In this document: piece after piece, positions 36,766 through 44,351 of the stretch | How the letters are laid out: each line of letters begins with the position of its first letter | How positions within the stretch are numbered: position 1 is the first letter of the stretch | Assembly: GCA_903830945.1 (NCBI GenBank) | Contig: CAIKVT010000055.1 | Coordinates: forward strand, 1 to 64,000 | Source of the DNA: an uncultured Elusimicrobia bacterium | GTDB taxonomy: Bacteria > Elusimicrobiota > Elusimicrobia > UBA1565 > UBA9628 | Reading direction: 5' to 3' | DNA: 64,000 bases | The notes under the pieces: model-generated | Told to the model about the DNA's origin: nothing | The model's input: the letters and a program-made list of their open reading frames with translations, nothing else | Databases searched by the model: none | Program-made: the position numbers and the translations under genes

Positions 36766-37535
36766 AAAGCCTCGGGGGACAGCAGCATGACGTCGACTAC
36801 GATGTCGATGGCCACCGACTTCTTCCCCACGTCGAGCGGCGCCACCGCCCGGAACATGACGCCACCACCCGCGAGAGCCTCGCCCAATTCGCGCAGCCTC
36901 GTCTCGGAGAGCCCTTCTACTATACCCAGAACGGCCACGGCTTTGGCCTGGAGGACCGGGGCCAGGACATCCTTACCCTCGCATTCTTCCGTGATCGCCT
37001 GATAGAGGACCCGCCGCAAGAACAGCGGCTTCTTGGGCACGGTCTGGGCGGTCTGATCGAGCAGTTTGGCCAGGGCCTCCCTCTCGGCTTCGAACTTGCC
37101 AAGGTAAATGAACGCCACGCGCCGCACCTGGTCCTTGCCGAGCTTCTCAGGCATCGGGACATCAGGCAGCGCATCCGCGGGCGGCAAGCCACGCTGGGGT
37201 GGACGAACCGGGGGCACCGTCGGCGCAGGGATGGACGCGGGGATGAAGTCCGCAGGCCGGGCAGCGCCCGTCTTCGCACCACCTTCAAGATCGAGCTCCA
37301 TGGGCGGCTTACCGGAAAAAACGGCCGGGACTGCGAGCTTGGGCGGCAGCTTGAACGCCGGCGGAACAAAAGGCGCCGAAGCCGGAGATTTAGTGGGCAG
37401 CGCCTCAACCTTAGGCGGCGATACGGGAGCGGAGGACGGCTGCCCTCCGCCCAAGTCGGACAGGATGGCGTCGAGATCGCTGAGTATCTCCTGGACATCC
37501 TTGTCGGGCGGGCCCTCGCGTTTCTCTTCAGCCAT
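36762..37535 (-). CDS. Pro-rich linker protein of the pilT cluster
   Basis: A 257-residue protein. Residues 8-30 form a short acidic helix (VQEILSDLDAILSDLGGG); 30-145 are a Pro/Ala-rich linker; 150-257 are a folded domain (RRVAFIYLGKFEAEREALAK; AKAVAVLGIVEGLSETRL; SVAIDIVVDVMLL). The start at 37535 lies 16 bp after the pilT stop and the end overlaps the DnaA-like start by ATGA. The helix-linker-domain plan and place suggest an adaptor between pilT and the DnaA-like ATPase. No family recognised. Confidence 0.65.
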   Translation of the reverse strand: MAEEKREGPPDKDVQEILSDLDAILSDLGGGQPSSAPVSPPKVEALPTKSPASAPFVPPAFKLPPKLAVPAVFSGKPPMELDLEGGAKTGAARPADFIPASIPAPTVPPVRPPQRGLPPADALPDVPMPEKLGKDQVRRVAFIYLGKFEAEREALAKLLDQTAQTVPKKPLFLRRVLYQAITEECEGKDVLAPVLQAKAVAVLGIVEGLSETRLRELGEALAGGGVMFRAVAPLDVGKKSVAIDIVVDVMLLSPEAL

Positions 37536-37551
37536 GATCAGAGCCCCGTGC

Positions 37552-38640
37552 TCATCCCTCCACGCCAGCGGAGAGGCCTTGCAGCCTGAGCGCCACGTCC
37601 TGAGGGGTCGTCGAGTTCTCCAAGACCGACTTCTCATCGATCATGCCTTCGCGGAAGAGACGGATGAGATCCTGATCGAACGAGTGCATGCCGTAGTAGG
37701 ACCCGCCCGCCATGACCTTATAGATGTCGGCGGACTTACCCTCCAGGATCTGCCCTCGGACCATATGGCTGCAGATGAGGATCTCCGTAGCGGGGTAACG
37801 GGTCTTACCATCCTTGGCCAGGACCAAGCGCTGGGCCACGATCCCCTTGAGCGTGTTGGCCAGTTGCTGGCGGACCTGCTCGTGCTGATGCGAGGGGTAG
37901 GTGTCGACGATGCGGCTCATGGTCTGGACTGCGTCCAGGGTATGCACCGTCGAAAGGACCAGGTGTCCGGTCTCGGCGGCATTAAGCGCAGCCTGCATGG
38001 TTTCGAGGTCGCGCATCTCTCCGATGACGACCACGTCCGGGTCCTGGCGCAGGACGTGCTTCAAGGCGCTGGAGAAGGACTTTGTGTCCCGGCCCACCTC
38101 GCGCTGAACGATCGAGCACTTATTGTCCGAATGGTAGTACTCGATGGGGTCCTCGATGGTAATGACCCGGTAAGGGCAGGTCTCGTTGAGATAATTGAGG
38201 AAGCTATTCATTGTCGTGGTCTTCCCCGCGCCGGTAATGCCGGCGAAGAGGACAAGCCCGCGGCTTTCCTGAGCCAACTTCTTCAGGGCTTCCGCCGGGA
38301 GGCCGAGTTCTTCGAAGGAGCGCAGCTTCATTGGGATGACGCGCAGGGTCAACGAAAGTGAACCTCGCTGCATGCAGACGTTGACCCGAAAGCGGGACAC
38401 CCCGTCAAGACTATAAGCCAGGTCGAGCTCCTGTTCGGCCGCGAAGGACCGCTTCTGCTCTTCGCTCATAAGCTGGTCCGCCATGGACTGAATATCCAGA
38501 GGAGCGGTCTTCTGGAGATTGGCGGCCATGACCATGGCGCCATGCAGCCGGAAGGCCGGGAAGGAATCCGCCTTGAAATGGATATCGGAGATGTCTTTCT
38601 GGACCATCAGTTTTAAAAGATTCTTGATATCGACAGCCAT
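37552..38640 (-). CDS. pilT: PilT-type twitching-motility ATPase
   Basis: A 362-residue hexameric ATPase that retracts type IV pili. The N-terminal PAS-like domain (1-105) is followed by the RecA-like domain with Walker A GITGAGKT (134-141), the Asp box VITIEDPIEY, Walker B IGEMRD (206-211) and His box TGHLVLSTVHT (224-234). Length and order fit PilT, though close paralogues (PilU) cannot be excluded. Its ATG lies only 4 bp after the stop of the preceding microcompartment-region gene. No pilin or PilB/PilC gene is in the window. Confidence 0.92.
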   Translation of the reverse strand: MAVDIKNLLKLMVQKDISDIHFKADSFPAFRLHGAMVMAANLQKTAPLDIQSMADQLMSEEQKRSFAAEQELDLAYSLDGVSRFRVNVCMQRGSLSLTLRVIPMKLRSFEELGLPAEALKKLAQESRGLVLFAGITGAGKTTTMNSFLNYLNETCPYRVITIEDPIEYYHSDNKCSIVQREVGRDTKSFSSALKHVLRQDPDVVVIGEMRDLETMQAALNAAETGHLVLSTVHTLDAVQTMSRIVDTYPSHQHEQVRQQLANTLKGIVAQRLVLAKDGKTRYPATEILICSHMVRGQILEGKSADIYKVMAGGSYYGMHSFDQDLIRLFREGMIDEKSVLENSTTPQDVALRLQGLSAGVEG

Positions 38641-38644
38641 CGGG

Positions 38645-38920
38645 TCACTCCCGGATGATCTTGATGCGGCGCAGCGTCAACCAGTCCTCCGCCAGAGGGC
38701 TGATGATCGAATCCACAGGTATTCTAAGCTCTTGCGAGTTGACAGTCAATTGTTTCTTTATATCATACTCAGAGAGGAATTTTCGACCCCGGATATCCTC
38801 ATCCAGCCGCCTGCGCGGCGGCGCGCAAGCGCCGCCGCCGGGCATGGACATGGGCATGGACGCGGCTGAAACATCAAGCCGCTCCAAGATGATATCGATG
38901 ATGTCGTCTCTAGTCAGCAT
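38645..38920 (-). CDS. Small microcompartment-associated protein with EutT-N-like motif
   Basis: A 91-residue protein. The N-terminal MLTRDDIIDIILERL is an amphipathic helix like a microcompartment encapsulation peptide, followed by a Met/Pro/Gly linker (MPMSMPGGG). The C-terminal half reads FLSEYDIKKQL, then IPVDSIISPLAEDWL and IKIIRE. This resembles the short N-terminal segment of EutT-type proteins, where a F-[IL]-[TS]-E start is followed by a [LIV]-P-x-D-S-x-[LI]-[TS]-P-x-A pattern (recalled, not searched). It has no catalytic domain. It is 84 bp after the BMC-H gene and 4 bp before pilT. It may be a shell adaptor. Confidence 0.65.
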   Translation of the reverse strand: MLTRDDIIDIILERLDVSAASMPMSMPGGGACAPPRRRLDEDIRGRKFLSEYDIKKQLTVNSQELRIPVDSIISPLAEDWLTLRRIKIIRE

Positions 38921-39004
38921 GGACTCACGGCGACTGCGCAGAACCGCCCCCCGCGCCGGCCCTCATGTGCCGCAACGGAGCGCGCACGCTGGGCGGCCGC
39001 GAAG

Positions 39005-39304
39005 CTATTTGTGGATCTTGATCGAGATCTGCTCGAGATACTTCTCGATATCGTCATGCGGCCGCGGGATGACATGGATGGCGACCATCTCACCCACTTT
39101 TTGAGCCGCCGCCGCACCGGCGTCCACGGCCGCGCGCACCGCGCCGACCTCGCCGCGACACAGGGTCGTCACCAGGCCCGAGCCGATTTTCTCGTAACCG
39201 ATCATATGCACCTTGGCCGCCTTGGCCATAGCGTCAGACGCCTCGATCATGCCCACAAAACCCTTCGTCTCCACCATCCCCAGAGCTTCCTTTATCTCCG
39301 CCAT
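39005..39304 (-). CDS. BMC-H microcompartment shell protein
   Basis: A 99-residue single-BMC-domain protein that forms hexamers tiling the flat facets of the shell. Signatures are [19 protein letters not shown], a pore loop EKIGSGLVT and [23 protein letters not shown] before the ATG is a strong ribosome-binding site. The C-terminus extends beyond the core to ISIKIHK. It is one of two hexamer genes in the operon. Confidence 0.96.
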   Translation of the reverse strand: MAEIKEALGMVETKGFVGMIEASDAMAKAAKVHMIGYEKIGSGLVTTLCRGEVGAVRAAVDAGAAAAQKVGEMVAIHVIPRPHDDIEKYLEQISIKIHK

Positions 39305-39386
39305 GCTTCCTCCCTGGCCGCGTCAACGGCCAGGCCCTGACGCCCTATGGACATGCGTCGGCGTCATAGGCCTCGCGAAATCCGAT

Positions 39387-39674
39387 CTACTGCTCGTCGC
39401 CCGGCATCTCCGGCGGCTGCTCCAACATCGCGTTGCACCGACTGCAGCGCTTGGCCGGCCCATAGGTGCGCACGCACTCGTCTTTCTCAGGCCACCACTC
39501 CTCGAAATACATCTCCGCCCGCTTCTGACAGCGCAGGCAGTAGCGCTCCATGCCCGCTCCGCAGCAGGGACAGAACTTCGGGAACTCCTCGCCGCGCAGA
39601 TGCGTCAAGGTCCCGCAGGCCCCGCACTGGATGTCGAGCTTGAGCTGATATTTGACCGGCTTGTTCTTGGCCAT
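39387..39674 (-). CDS. Small zinc-ribbon protein inside the BMC operon
   Basis: A 95-residue protein with four Cys pairs: CGAC, CPCC, CLRC and CSRC. Two zinc ribbons or one treble-clef plus ribbon are likely. It also has aromatic FEEWWPEKDEC. There is no hydrophobic segment or signal. It lies 2 bp after deoC and 82 bp before the BMC-H gene, so it belongs to the operon, but I know no zinc-ribbon component of a microcompartment. Roles as regulator, assembly factor or metal store are all open. Confidence 0.65.
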   Translation of the reverse strand: MAKNKPVKYQLKLDIQCGACGTLTHLRGEEFPKFCPCCGAGMERYCLRCQKRAEMYFEEWWPEKDECVRTYGPAKRCSRCNAMLEQPPEMPGDEQ

Positions 39675-39676
39675 GC

Positions 39677-40702
39677 TCAGTAGCCCTTGCCTGCCGAGGC
39701 CTGCCCGGACACGATGGCGACCGAAGCCGAAGTCCCCAAACGGGTGGCCCCCGCCTGGATCATGGCGTCCGCCGTCTTGGTGTCCCGGATGCCGCCTGAG
39801 GCCTTGACGCCCATCAGCGGCCCCACGGTCTGGCGCATGAGCCGCACATCCTCGACGGTAGCCCCGCCGCCGCCGAAACCCGTGGAGGTCTTGACGAAAT
39901 CCGCGCCGGCTTTTTTGGACATGATGCAGGCGCGCACCTTCTCCTCGTCGGAAAGCAGCGAGGTCTCCAGGATGACCTTGAGCACCTTGCCGCGGGTGGC
40001 CTCGCGCACGGCCTTAATATCATCATAGACCACGACGTCGTTACCCGACTTAAGGGCCCCGACGTTAATAACCATGTCGATCTCCTCGGCGCCGTTGGCG
40101 ATGGCGTCGCGCGCCTCCACGGCCTTGACCGTGGACGTCGTGGAGCCCAGCGGAAAACCGATCACGGTGCAGACCTTCACCCCCGATCCCTGCAGAAGTT
40201 GGGCGCTGTAGTCGACGTATGACGGGTTGATGCAGACCGAAGCAAAACAGTACTTGCGCGCCTCCTCGCAGAGCTTGGCCACTTCGGCCTGGGTGGCGTT
40301 GGGCTTGAGCAAGGTATGGTCCACCATACGCGCCACGGACGAGACGTGTGCCGTAGGTTGGCAGACCGCGATGCGGTCGGCGCCCAGGGCCTTCAAAGTG
40401 CTGGCGGTCGCACCGGCAAAGGACGCGCAGCGGCCGCAAGCGTTGCCCTCGCATTCAACAGGTCCCGGCCCGTCGCCCCCGCAAGGCAGACGTTTTCCTG
40501 CCCCGGAGGAAGCCGGCTTGCCGGGCGTCCATCCCGGGGACGAGAAGACCTTTCCGGCCGAGCCGACCGTGGTGAGAGTGGGGCTCTCGGGCCTCTTGGG
40601 AGCAGGCTCGCAGCATGCCGGGCTGCCGGACTTTAAATAGCCCTTCCCAGCCAAAGTCCTGACCACTTCCTCGACGATCTTGCGAAGGTCCTGTTCGTTC
40701 AT
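39677..40702 (-). CDS. deoC: Deoxyribose-phosphate aldolase with N-terminal encapsulation extension
   Basis: A 341-residue enzyme that splits 2-deoxyribose 5-phosphate to glyceraldehyde 3-phosphate and acetaldehyde. The aldolase core is residues 125-341 with the catalytic set Asp209 ([10 protein letters not shown]), Schiff-base Lys271 (FVKTSTG) and Lys300 (GVKASGGIR). About 120 extra residues precede it: an amphipathic helix [20 protein letters not shown] like an encapsulation peptide, a Gly/Pro/Ser linker, then a Cys-containing segment (Cys84, Cys89, Cys92 in C-x4-C-x2-C). Normal DeoC is about 220-260 residues. Placement between shell genes supports lumen targeting and defines the operon as sugar-phosphate type. 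Confidence 0.94.
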   Translation of the reverse strand: MNEQDLRKIVEEVVRTLAGKGYLKSGSPACCEPAPKRPESPTLTTVGSAGKVFSSPGWTPGKPASSGAGKRLPCGGDGPGPVECEGNACGRCASFAGATASTLKALGADRIAVCQPTAHVSSVARMVDHTLLKPNATQAEVAKLCEEARKYCFASVCINPSYVDYSAQLLQGSGVKVCTVIGFPLGSTTSTVKAVEARDAIANGAEEIDMVINVGALKSGNDVVVYDDIKAVREATRGKVLKVILETSLLSDEEKVRACIMSKKAGADFVKTSTGFGGGGATVEDVRLMRQTVGPLMGVKASGGIRDTKTADAMIQAGATRLGTSASVAIVSGQASAGKGY

Positions 40703-40711
40703 GATATTTCC

Positions 40712-41008
40712 TCAGGTGTACTTCTTGACCTTGCCGCCGGATGAAACGGTATCCACGACCGCGCACACCACCGTGCGCACGGGCGCGGCCTCATCTTGGA
40801 TGATGCTGCGCGCCGATCCGCCCTCGTCTACCACCAACACGATGCTGCCGGGGCCTGACTGCACGCCCCCGTCCATGGCCATAACCACATCACCGACGCT
40901 CTCGCCGGTCACAGGATGGATGGGCCGAACCAGAAGCAATCGACGGCCCTTGAGGGACGGGTGCTTGCGGGTCCCCCAGACATTGCCCACAACCTCGCCG
41001 ATGAACAT
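40712..41008 (-). CDS. BMC-P (EutN/CcmL) vertex shell protein 1
   Basis: A 98-residue pentamer-forming protein capping shell vertices. It starts MFIGEVVGNVWGTRKHPSLKG, continues LLLVRPIH, VVMAMDGGVQSGPGSIVLV and ends CAVVDTVSSGG, all typical of the EutN/CcmL fold. One of three paralogues here; it is 2 bp from the next BMC-P gene. Confidence 0.96.
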   Translation of the reverse strand: MFIGEVVGNVWGTRKHPSLKGRRLLLVRPIHPVTGESVGDVVMAMDGGVQSGPGSIVLVVDEGGSARSIIQDEAAPVRTVVCAVVDTVSSGGKVKKYT

Positions 41009-41010
41009 GT

Positions 41011-41289
41011 CTAGTTCCTGAAATCCCTGATCTGGTGGCCTTCCACGATAGCCACAACAGCCGCGTCCACGGGCGGCAAGTCCTGGAAAGCGACCGCGGC
41101 CTCGCGGGATGCGACCCAGAAGACCTTCTCCGAGGCGCCGGCGCCCACCGCATCGGCCGCCACGACCGGATCGCCCAGCGGCGACTCGTCATCCCATCGC
41201 AGGGGTTGGATGAGGAGCAAAGTCTTGCCGTCTATGGCCGGATCCTGCCGCGCGCAGAAAACCCGGCCCACCACTCTTGCCAGCTTCAC
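41011..41289 (-). CDS. BMC-P (EutN/CcmL) vertex shell protein 2
   Basis: A 92-residue EutN/CcmL family protein (MKLARVVGRVFCARQDPAID, LLLIQPLRW, AADAVGAGASEKVFWV). The C-terminus (AIVEGHQIRDFRN) lacks the usual VDxV end, so it is the most divergent of the three. Its start overlaps the stop of the RpiB-like gene by four bases. Confidence 0.93.
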   Translation of the reverse strand: MKLARVVGRVFCARQDPAIDGKTLLLIQPLRWDDESPLGDPVVAADAVGAGASEKVFWVASREAAVAFQDLPPVDAAVVAIVEGHQIRDFRN

Positions 41290-41735
41290 TTGGAGTATTT
41301 CTTCTCTATGCCCGCGATCTTGGCCAGGCGCCCTTCGTGCCGGCCGCCCTCGAACTTAGTCCCGAAGAAGACATTAAGGATCTCCGCCAGGATCAACTCA
41401 CCGTGGGTCTTGCCTCCCAGGCAGAGCACATTGGCGTCATCATGCGCCGCGGCGAAGCGCGCCGAGACCGTATCGTAAGCCGCGACCGCGCGCACGCCCG
41501 GCACCTTGTTGGCGGCCAGGGCCACGGCACCGCCGAAGCCGTCGATAAGAACGCCTTTCTGGCAATCTCCGCGGGTCACGGCCTCGGCCACAAGCTGGGC
41601 CACGTCCGGGTAGTCCACGCTCTCGGGTGAGTGGCAGCCGAAATCCGAGACTTCGTGCCCGAGCTTCTGGATGGTCTTCTTGACGAATTCCTTGGCGGCG
41701 AAGCCGCCGTGGTCCGAGCCGATGATTATCTTCAT
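41286..41735 (-). CDS. RpiB/LacAB-family sugar-phosphate isomerase with altered catalytic Cys
   Basis: A 149-residue RpiB-fold protein. Conserved phosphate/sugar-binding residues are Asp8 and His9 (IIIGSDHGG), His98 (AAAHDDANVL) and Arg132-His133 (FEGGRHEGR). The catalytic Cys of E. coli-type RpiB (Cys66, in ICGTG) is replaced by Asp65 in LIDGFGG, and the alternative Glu of the mycobacterial type (four to seven residues on) is Val here. It is therefore either an isomerase with different chemistry (ribose 5-phosphate or another pentose/hexose phosphate) or a binding protein. ATGA overlap with the BMC-T gene upstream. Confidence 0.85.
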   Translation of the reverse strand: MKIIIGSDHGGFAAKEFVKKTIQKLGHEVSDFGCHSPESVDYPDVAQLVAEAVTRGDCQKGVLIDGFGGAVALAANKVPGVRAVAAYDTVSARFAAAHDDANVLCLGGKTHGELILAEILNVFFGTKFEGGRHEGRLAKIAGIEKKYSK

Positions 41736-42283
41736 TTGCCCACCGTTTCCAAAAGTTGTTCATCCGCCCGCGCTATCACCACATAGGAAACCAGCCCTGC
41801 CTCGGGCACTGCGCTGATGCCGGCTGCGACAGCGGAACGGACGGCCCCGACCTCTCCCGTCATGGTCACATAGCCCTTGCCACCGCCCACCGTGGTCCGG
41901 GTCTCGATAAGGGAGACGGCTGCCGCCTTAGCCGCGGCGTCGGCCGCGCGCACCGCGGCAATGGCGTCCTTGGTCTCAATGATGCCCAAAGCATCCAGTT
42001 CTTTGACCGGGACGCGCTGGTCCAAGGTCTCTAGGACTTGGTTGTGCACGTTGCGGATGAGGACCTCGTCGATGAGGTCCTGACCCAGGAGTTGACGTCC
42101 GGCGCGCAAGGAGCTTTCCACCTCGCCTACCGGCCCGGTGATGATGATGATGTACTTGCCTCGAGCGATGACCCCGGCGCGCGCAAGCTTGACCGAGGCC
42201 ATCTTGCACATGGCGTCGGAAGCCTCGATACCCTTGGCGATGGATGCCGTCTCCAGAAGTCCTATGGCGATGTTGGCCAGCAT
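41732..42283 (-). CDS. BMC-T tandem-domain shell protein
   Basis: A 183-residue protein with two BMC domains (about residues 1-92 and 96-183) that forms pseudohexameric trimers. Domain 1 has AIGLLETASIAKGIEASDAM and domain 2 ALGIIETKDAIAAVRAADAA with GEVGAVRSAVAAG. No Cys ligand for an Fe-S cluster in the pore is evident, unlike PduT. The ATG at 42283 follows GAGGTG at five bases; a GTG six bases upstream is possible. Confidence 0.93.
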   Translation of the reverse strand: MLANIAIGLLETASIAKGIEASDAMCKMASVKLARAGVIARGKYIIIITGPVGEVESSLRAGRQLLGQDLIDEVLIRNVHNQVLETLDQRVPVKELDALGIIETKDAIAAVRAADAAAKAAAVSLIETRTTVGGGKGYVTMTGEVGAVRSAVAAGISAVPEAGLVSYVVIARADEQLLETVGK

Positions 42284-42290
42284 GTTCACC

Positions 42291-43730
42291 TCACGCGATC
42301 CTAAAATAGCCCACGACGCAGCAATGCAGCGGCCTGACGAAATGCGAGGGCTTGGTGATCCCGTCCCCGGTGGGCGTGCCGATGGACATGGAAGCGTAAC
42401 CCTCGCCCAGACCCAAGCCGTAAAGAGTCGGAGCGTTCTTAACGTAGATGGAGCACTGCAGGCGCCGAGCCATGCGGGTCAGGTTCCCAATATGAGTCGA
42501 GTACATGGCGGCAGAGTGGTGGTTGCCCCCCTCGGCCTGATAGGCCAGCTCGATGGCCGCGTCCACGTCCCTCGCGGAAGTGACGGGCAGGACCGGCATC
42601 AACTGTTCGGTCCAAATAAGGGGGTGGTCGTTGGGCACTTCGCCCCACAACAGGCGCGTCCCCGGCGGCACGTCCAGGCCGATGCCCTTGGCGATGACCG
42701 CCGCATCGCGACCCACATAGTCGCGGTTCATGACCGGGTCCCCGCGACCATTCCCCCCTTCTATGACCACGAGCTTAGTGACGGCGTCCATCTGCGCGGC
42801 GTTGAGCTCGAAGGCCCGCGGATCATTACGCATACTCTCCAAGAACCGAGCCTTGGCCGCCTCGACCACGATGACTTCCTTTTCCGCGATACACAACACG
42901 TTGTTGTCGAAGCTCGCTCCGAATATGATGTCCTCGGCGCACTTGGGGAACAGCGCGGTTTCATCCACCACCACCGGCGGGTTGCCCGGCCCGGCCGCGA
43001 TGGTCTTGCAGGTCTTGCCCGTGGTCATGGCCACCTTCACGATGGCCGGGCCCCCGGTCACCATATTGAGGTTGACCCCAGGGTGGGCCAAAAGGGCCTT
43101 GGTCGTCTCCTGGGAAGCCGGAGAGACCGTGGTGATGAGGCCGCAGGGGACCCCGGCCGTCTTGGCCGCTTGGACCAAGACGCGCATCGCGTCGACACAG
43201 ACCTTGGCCGAAGCCGGGTGCGGGGCGAAGACCACGGAATTTCCCGCCGCGATTATGCCGATGGCGTTGGAGATGATGGTGGCGACCGGATTGGTCGAGG
43301 GCGTGATGGCGGCCACGACGCCGAAGGGCGCGTACTCCACCAAGGTCATGCCTGTGTCGCCGGTGTAGGCCCGGGACTGCAAGTCCTCCACCCCGGGAGT
43401 CCGGGTCGCGCATAGGAGGTTCTTCTGCGTCTTATCCTCGGCACGGCCCATCCGCGTCTCTTCCTGGGCCATCCGGCCCCAGCGCTCAGCGTTGGCGATC
43501 GCCGCCCTGCGCATGGCCTTAATGGCGGCCTTACGGACTTCGAGGCCCTGATCCTGAAAATCCTTCTGCGCCCGCGCGGCCGCGGAAACGGCGGCATCCA
43601 CGGTGGCATAAACGACATCGTCGCCGGGCGCCGGCAACGAAGCTTTTGGACTCACCAAGTCGAGCCCGCCCTGGGTCTCCAGGCGCTTCAAGACCTCGCC
43701 GACGATCCGCGCTATCTCTTCAGCCTGCAT
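42291..43730 (-). CDS. CoA-acylating aldehyde dehydrogenase of the microcompartment
   Basis: A 479-residue PduP/EutE-type enzyme that converts acetaldehyde to acetyl-CoA with NAD+. The N-terminal helix MQAEEIARIVGEVLKRLETQ plus a Pro/Ser linker is a classic encapsulation peptide. The catalytic domain has ITPSTNPVATII, the CoA/NAD region GPGNPPVVVDETA and the nucleophile Cys280 (NNVLCIAEKEVIV). The ATG at 43730 gives exactly the peptide start; upstream in-frame residues are Arg/Ser-rich and probably untranslated. Overlaps the BMC-P gene 3' end by 11 bp. Confidence 0.95.
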   Translation of the reverse strand: MQAEEIARIVGEVLKRLETQGGLDLVSPKASLPAPGDDVVYATVDAAVSAAARAQKDFQDQGLEVRKAAIKAMRRAAIANAERWGRMAQEETRMGRAEDKTQKNLLCATRTPGVEDLQSRAYTGDTGMTLVEYAPFGVVAAITPSTNPVATIISNAIGIIAAGNSVVFAPHPASAKVCVDAMRVLVQAAKTAGVPCGLITTVSPASQETTKALLAHPGVNLNMVTGGPAIVKVAMTTGKTCKTIAAGPGNPPVVVDETALFPKCAEDIIFGASFDNNVLCIAEKEVIVVEAAKARFLESMRNDPRAFELNAAQMDAVTKLVVIEGGNGRGDPVMNRDYVGRDAAVIAKGIGLDVPPGTRLLWGEVPNDHPLIWTEQLMPVLPVTSARDVDAAIELAYQAEGGNHHSAAMYSTHIGNLTRMARRLQCSIYVKNAPTLYGLGLGEGYASMSIGTPTGDGITKPSHFVRPLHCCVVGYFRIA

Positions 43731-44028
43731 CCCTGTCCTCGGACTTCTTGAAGACGACCTTGCCGCCCTGCTCCACCGTGTCGACGATCGCAAAGATGAC
43801 CGCGTCCACGGGATTACCCTGGGTGCGCGAGGTCTGGCGGGCGCTGGAACCCTGCACGATCAGGACCAGTTCCTTCTCGCCGGCCCCCACCGAGTCCACG
43901 GCCACGATGGGGCTGCCTTTGGCGGCACCGACGAGGTCCACGGGCTGCACCAAAAGGAGTTTGCACCCGACGAGCTTCTCATCTTTCTGAGTGCAGACGA
44001 CGTTTCCCGTCACGCGTGCGAAGATCAA
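43720..44028 (-). CDS. BMC-P (EutN/CcmL) vertex shell protein 3
   Basis: A 102-residue EutN/CcmL protein (MIFARVTGNVVCTQKDEKLV, LLLVQPVDL, AVDSVGAGEKELVLIV, FAIVDTVEQGG). It resembles the first pentamer protein more than the second. A third BMC-P gene in one operon suggests mixed or interchangeable vertices. Confidence 0.96.
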   Translation of the reverse strand: MIFARVTGNVVCTQKDEKLVGCKLLLVQPVDLVGAAKGSPIVAVDSVGAGEKELVLIVQGSSARQTSRTQGNPVDAVIFAIVDTVEQGGKVVFKKSEDRDAG

Positions 44029-44042
44029 TCTGGGATCCTCGA

Positions 44043-44339
44043 TTACTTACGACGGACGAGGTTCTCAGGCAAGGAAATGGGCATCTTGCCCTCCAGGTCC
44101 GGATGCGGCTGCGGGATGACGTGGCAGGCGAGAAGCTCGCCGACCTTCTGGGCCGCCGCGGCGCCCGAATCGCAGGCCGCCTTGCAGGCAGCGACCTCGC
44201 CCCGGAACAGGACGGTGACCAGGCCGGTCCCGACCTTCTCATAGCCCACGAGCTTGACGTCAGCGGCCTTGACTGCGGCATCCGCGGCCTCGATACAGGC
44301 TACCAATCCACGAGTCTCGATCATTCCCAGTGCGTTCAT
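44043..44339 (-). CDS. BMC-H microcompartment shell protein 2
   Basis: A 98-residue single-BMC-domain protein: [20 protein letters not shown], pore loop [24 protein letters not shown]. The pore sequence differs from the other BMC-H (GTG instead of GSG), and it has more Cys residues. The first 80 residues match the other hexamer closely; the C-terminal tail ([11 protein letters not shown]) does not. Confidence 0.96.
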   Translation of the reverse strand: MNALGMIETRGLVACIEAADAAVKAADVKLVGYEKVGTGLVTVLFRGEVAACKAACDSGAAAAQKVGELLACHVIPQPHPDLEGKMPISLPENLVRRK

Positions 44340-44351
44340 TGTGCATTCCTC

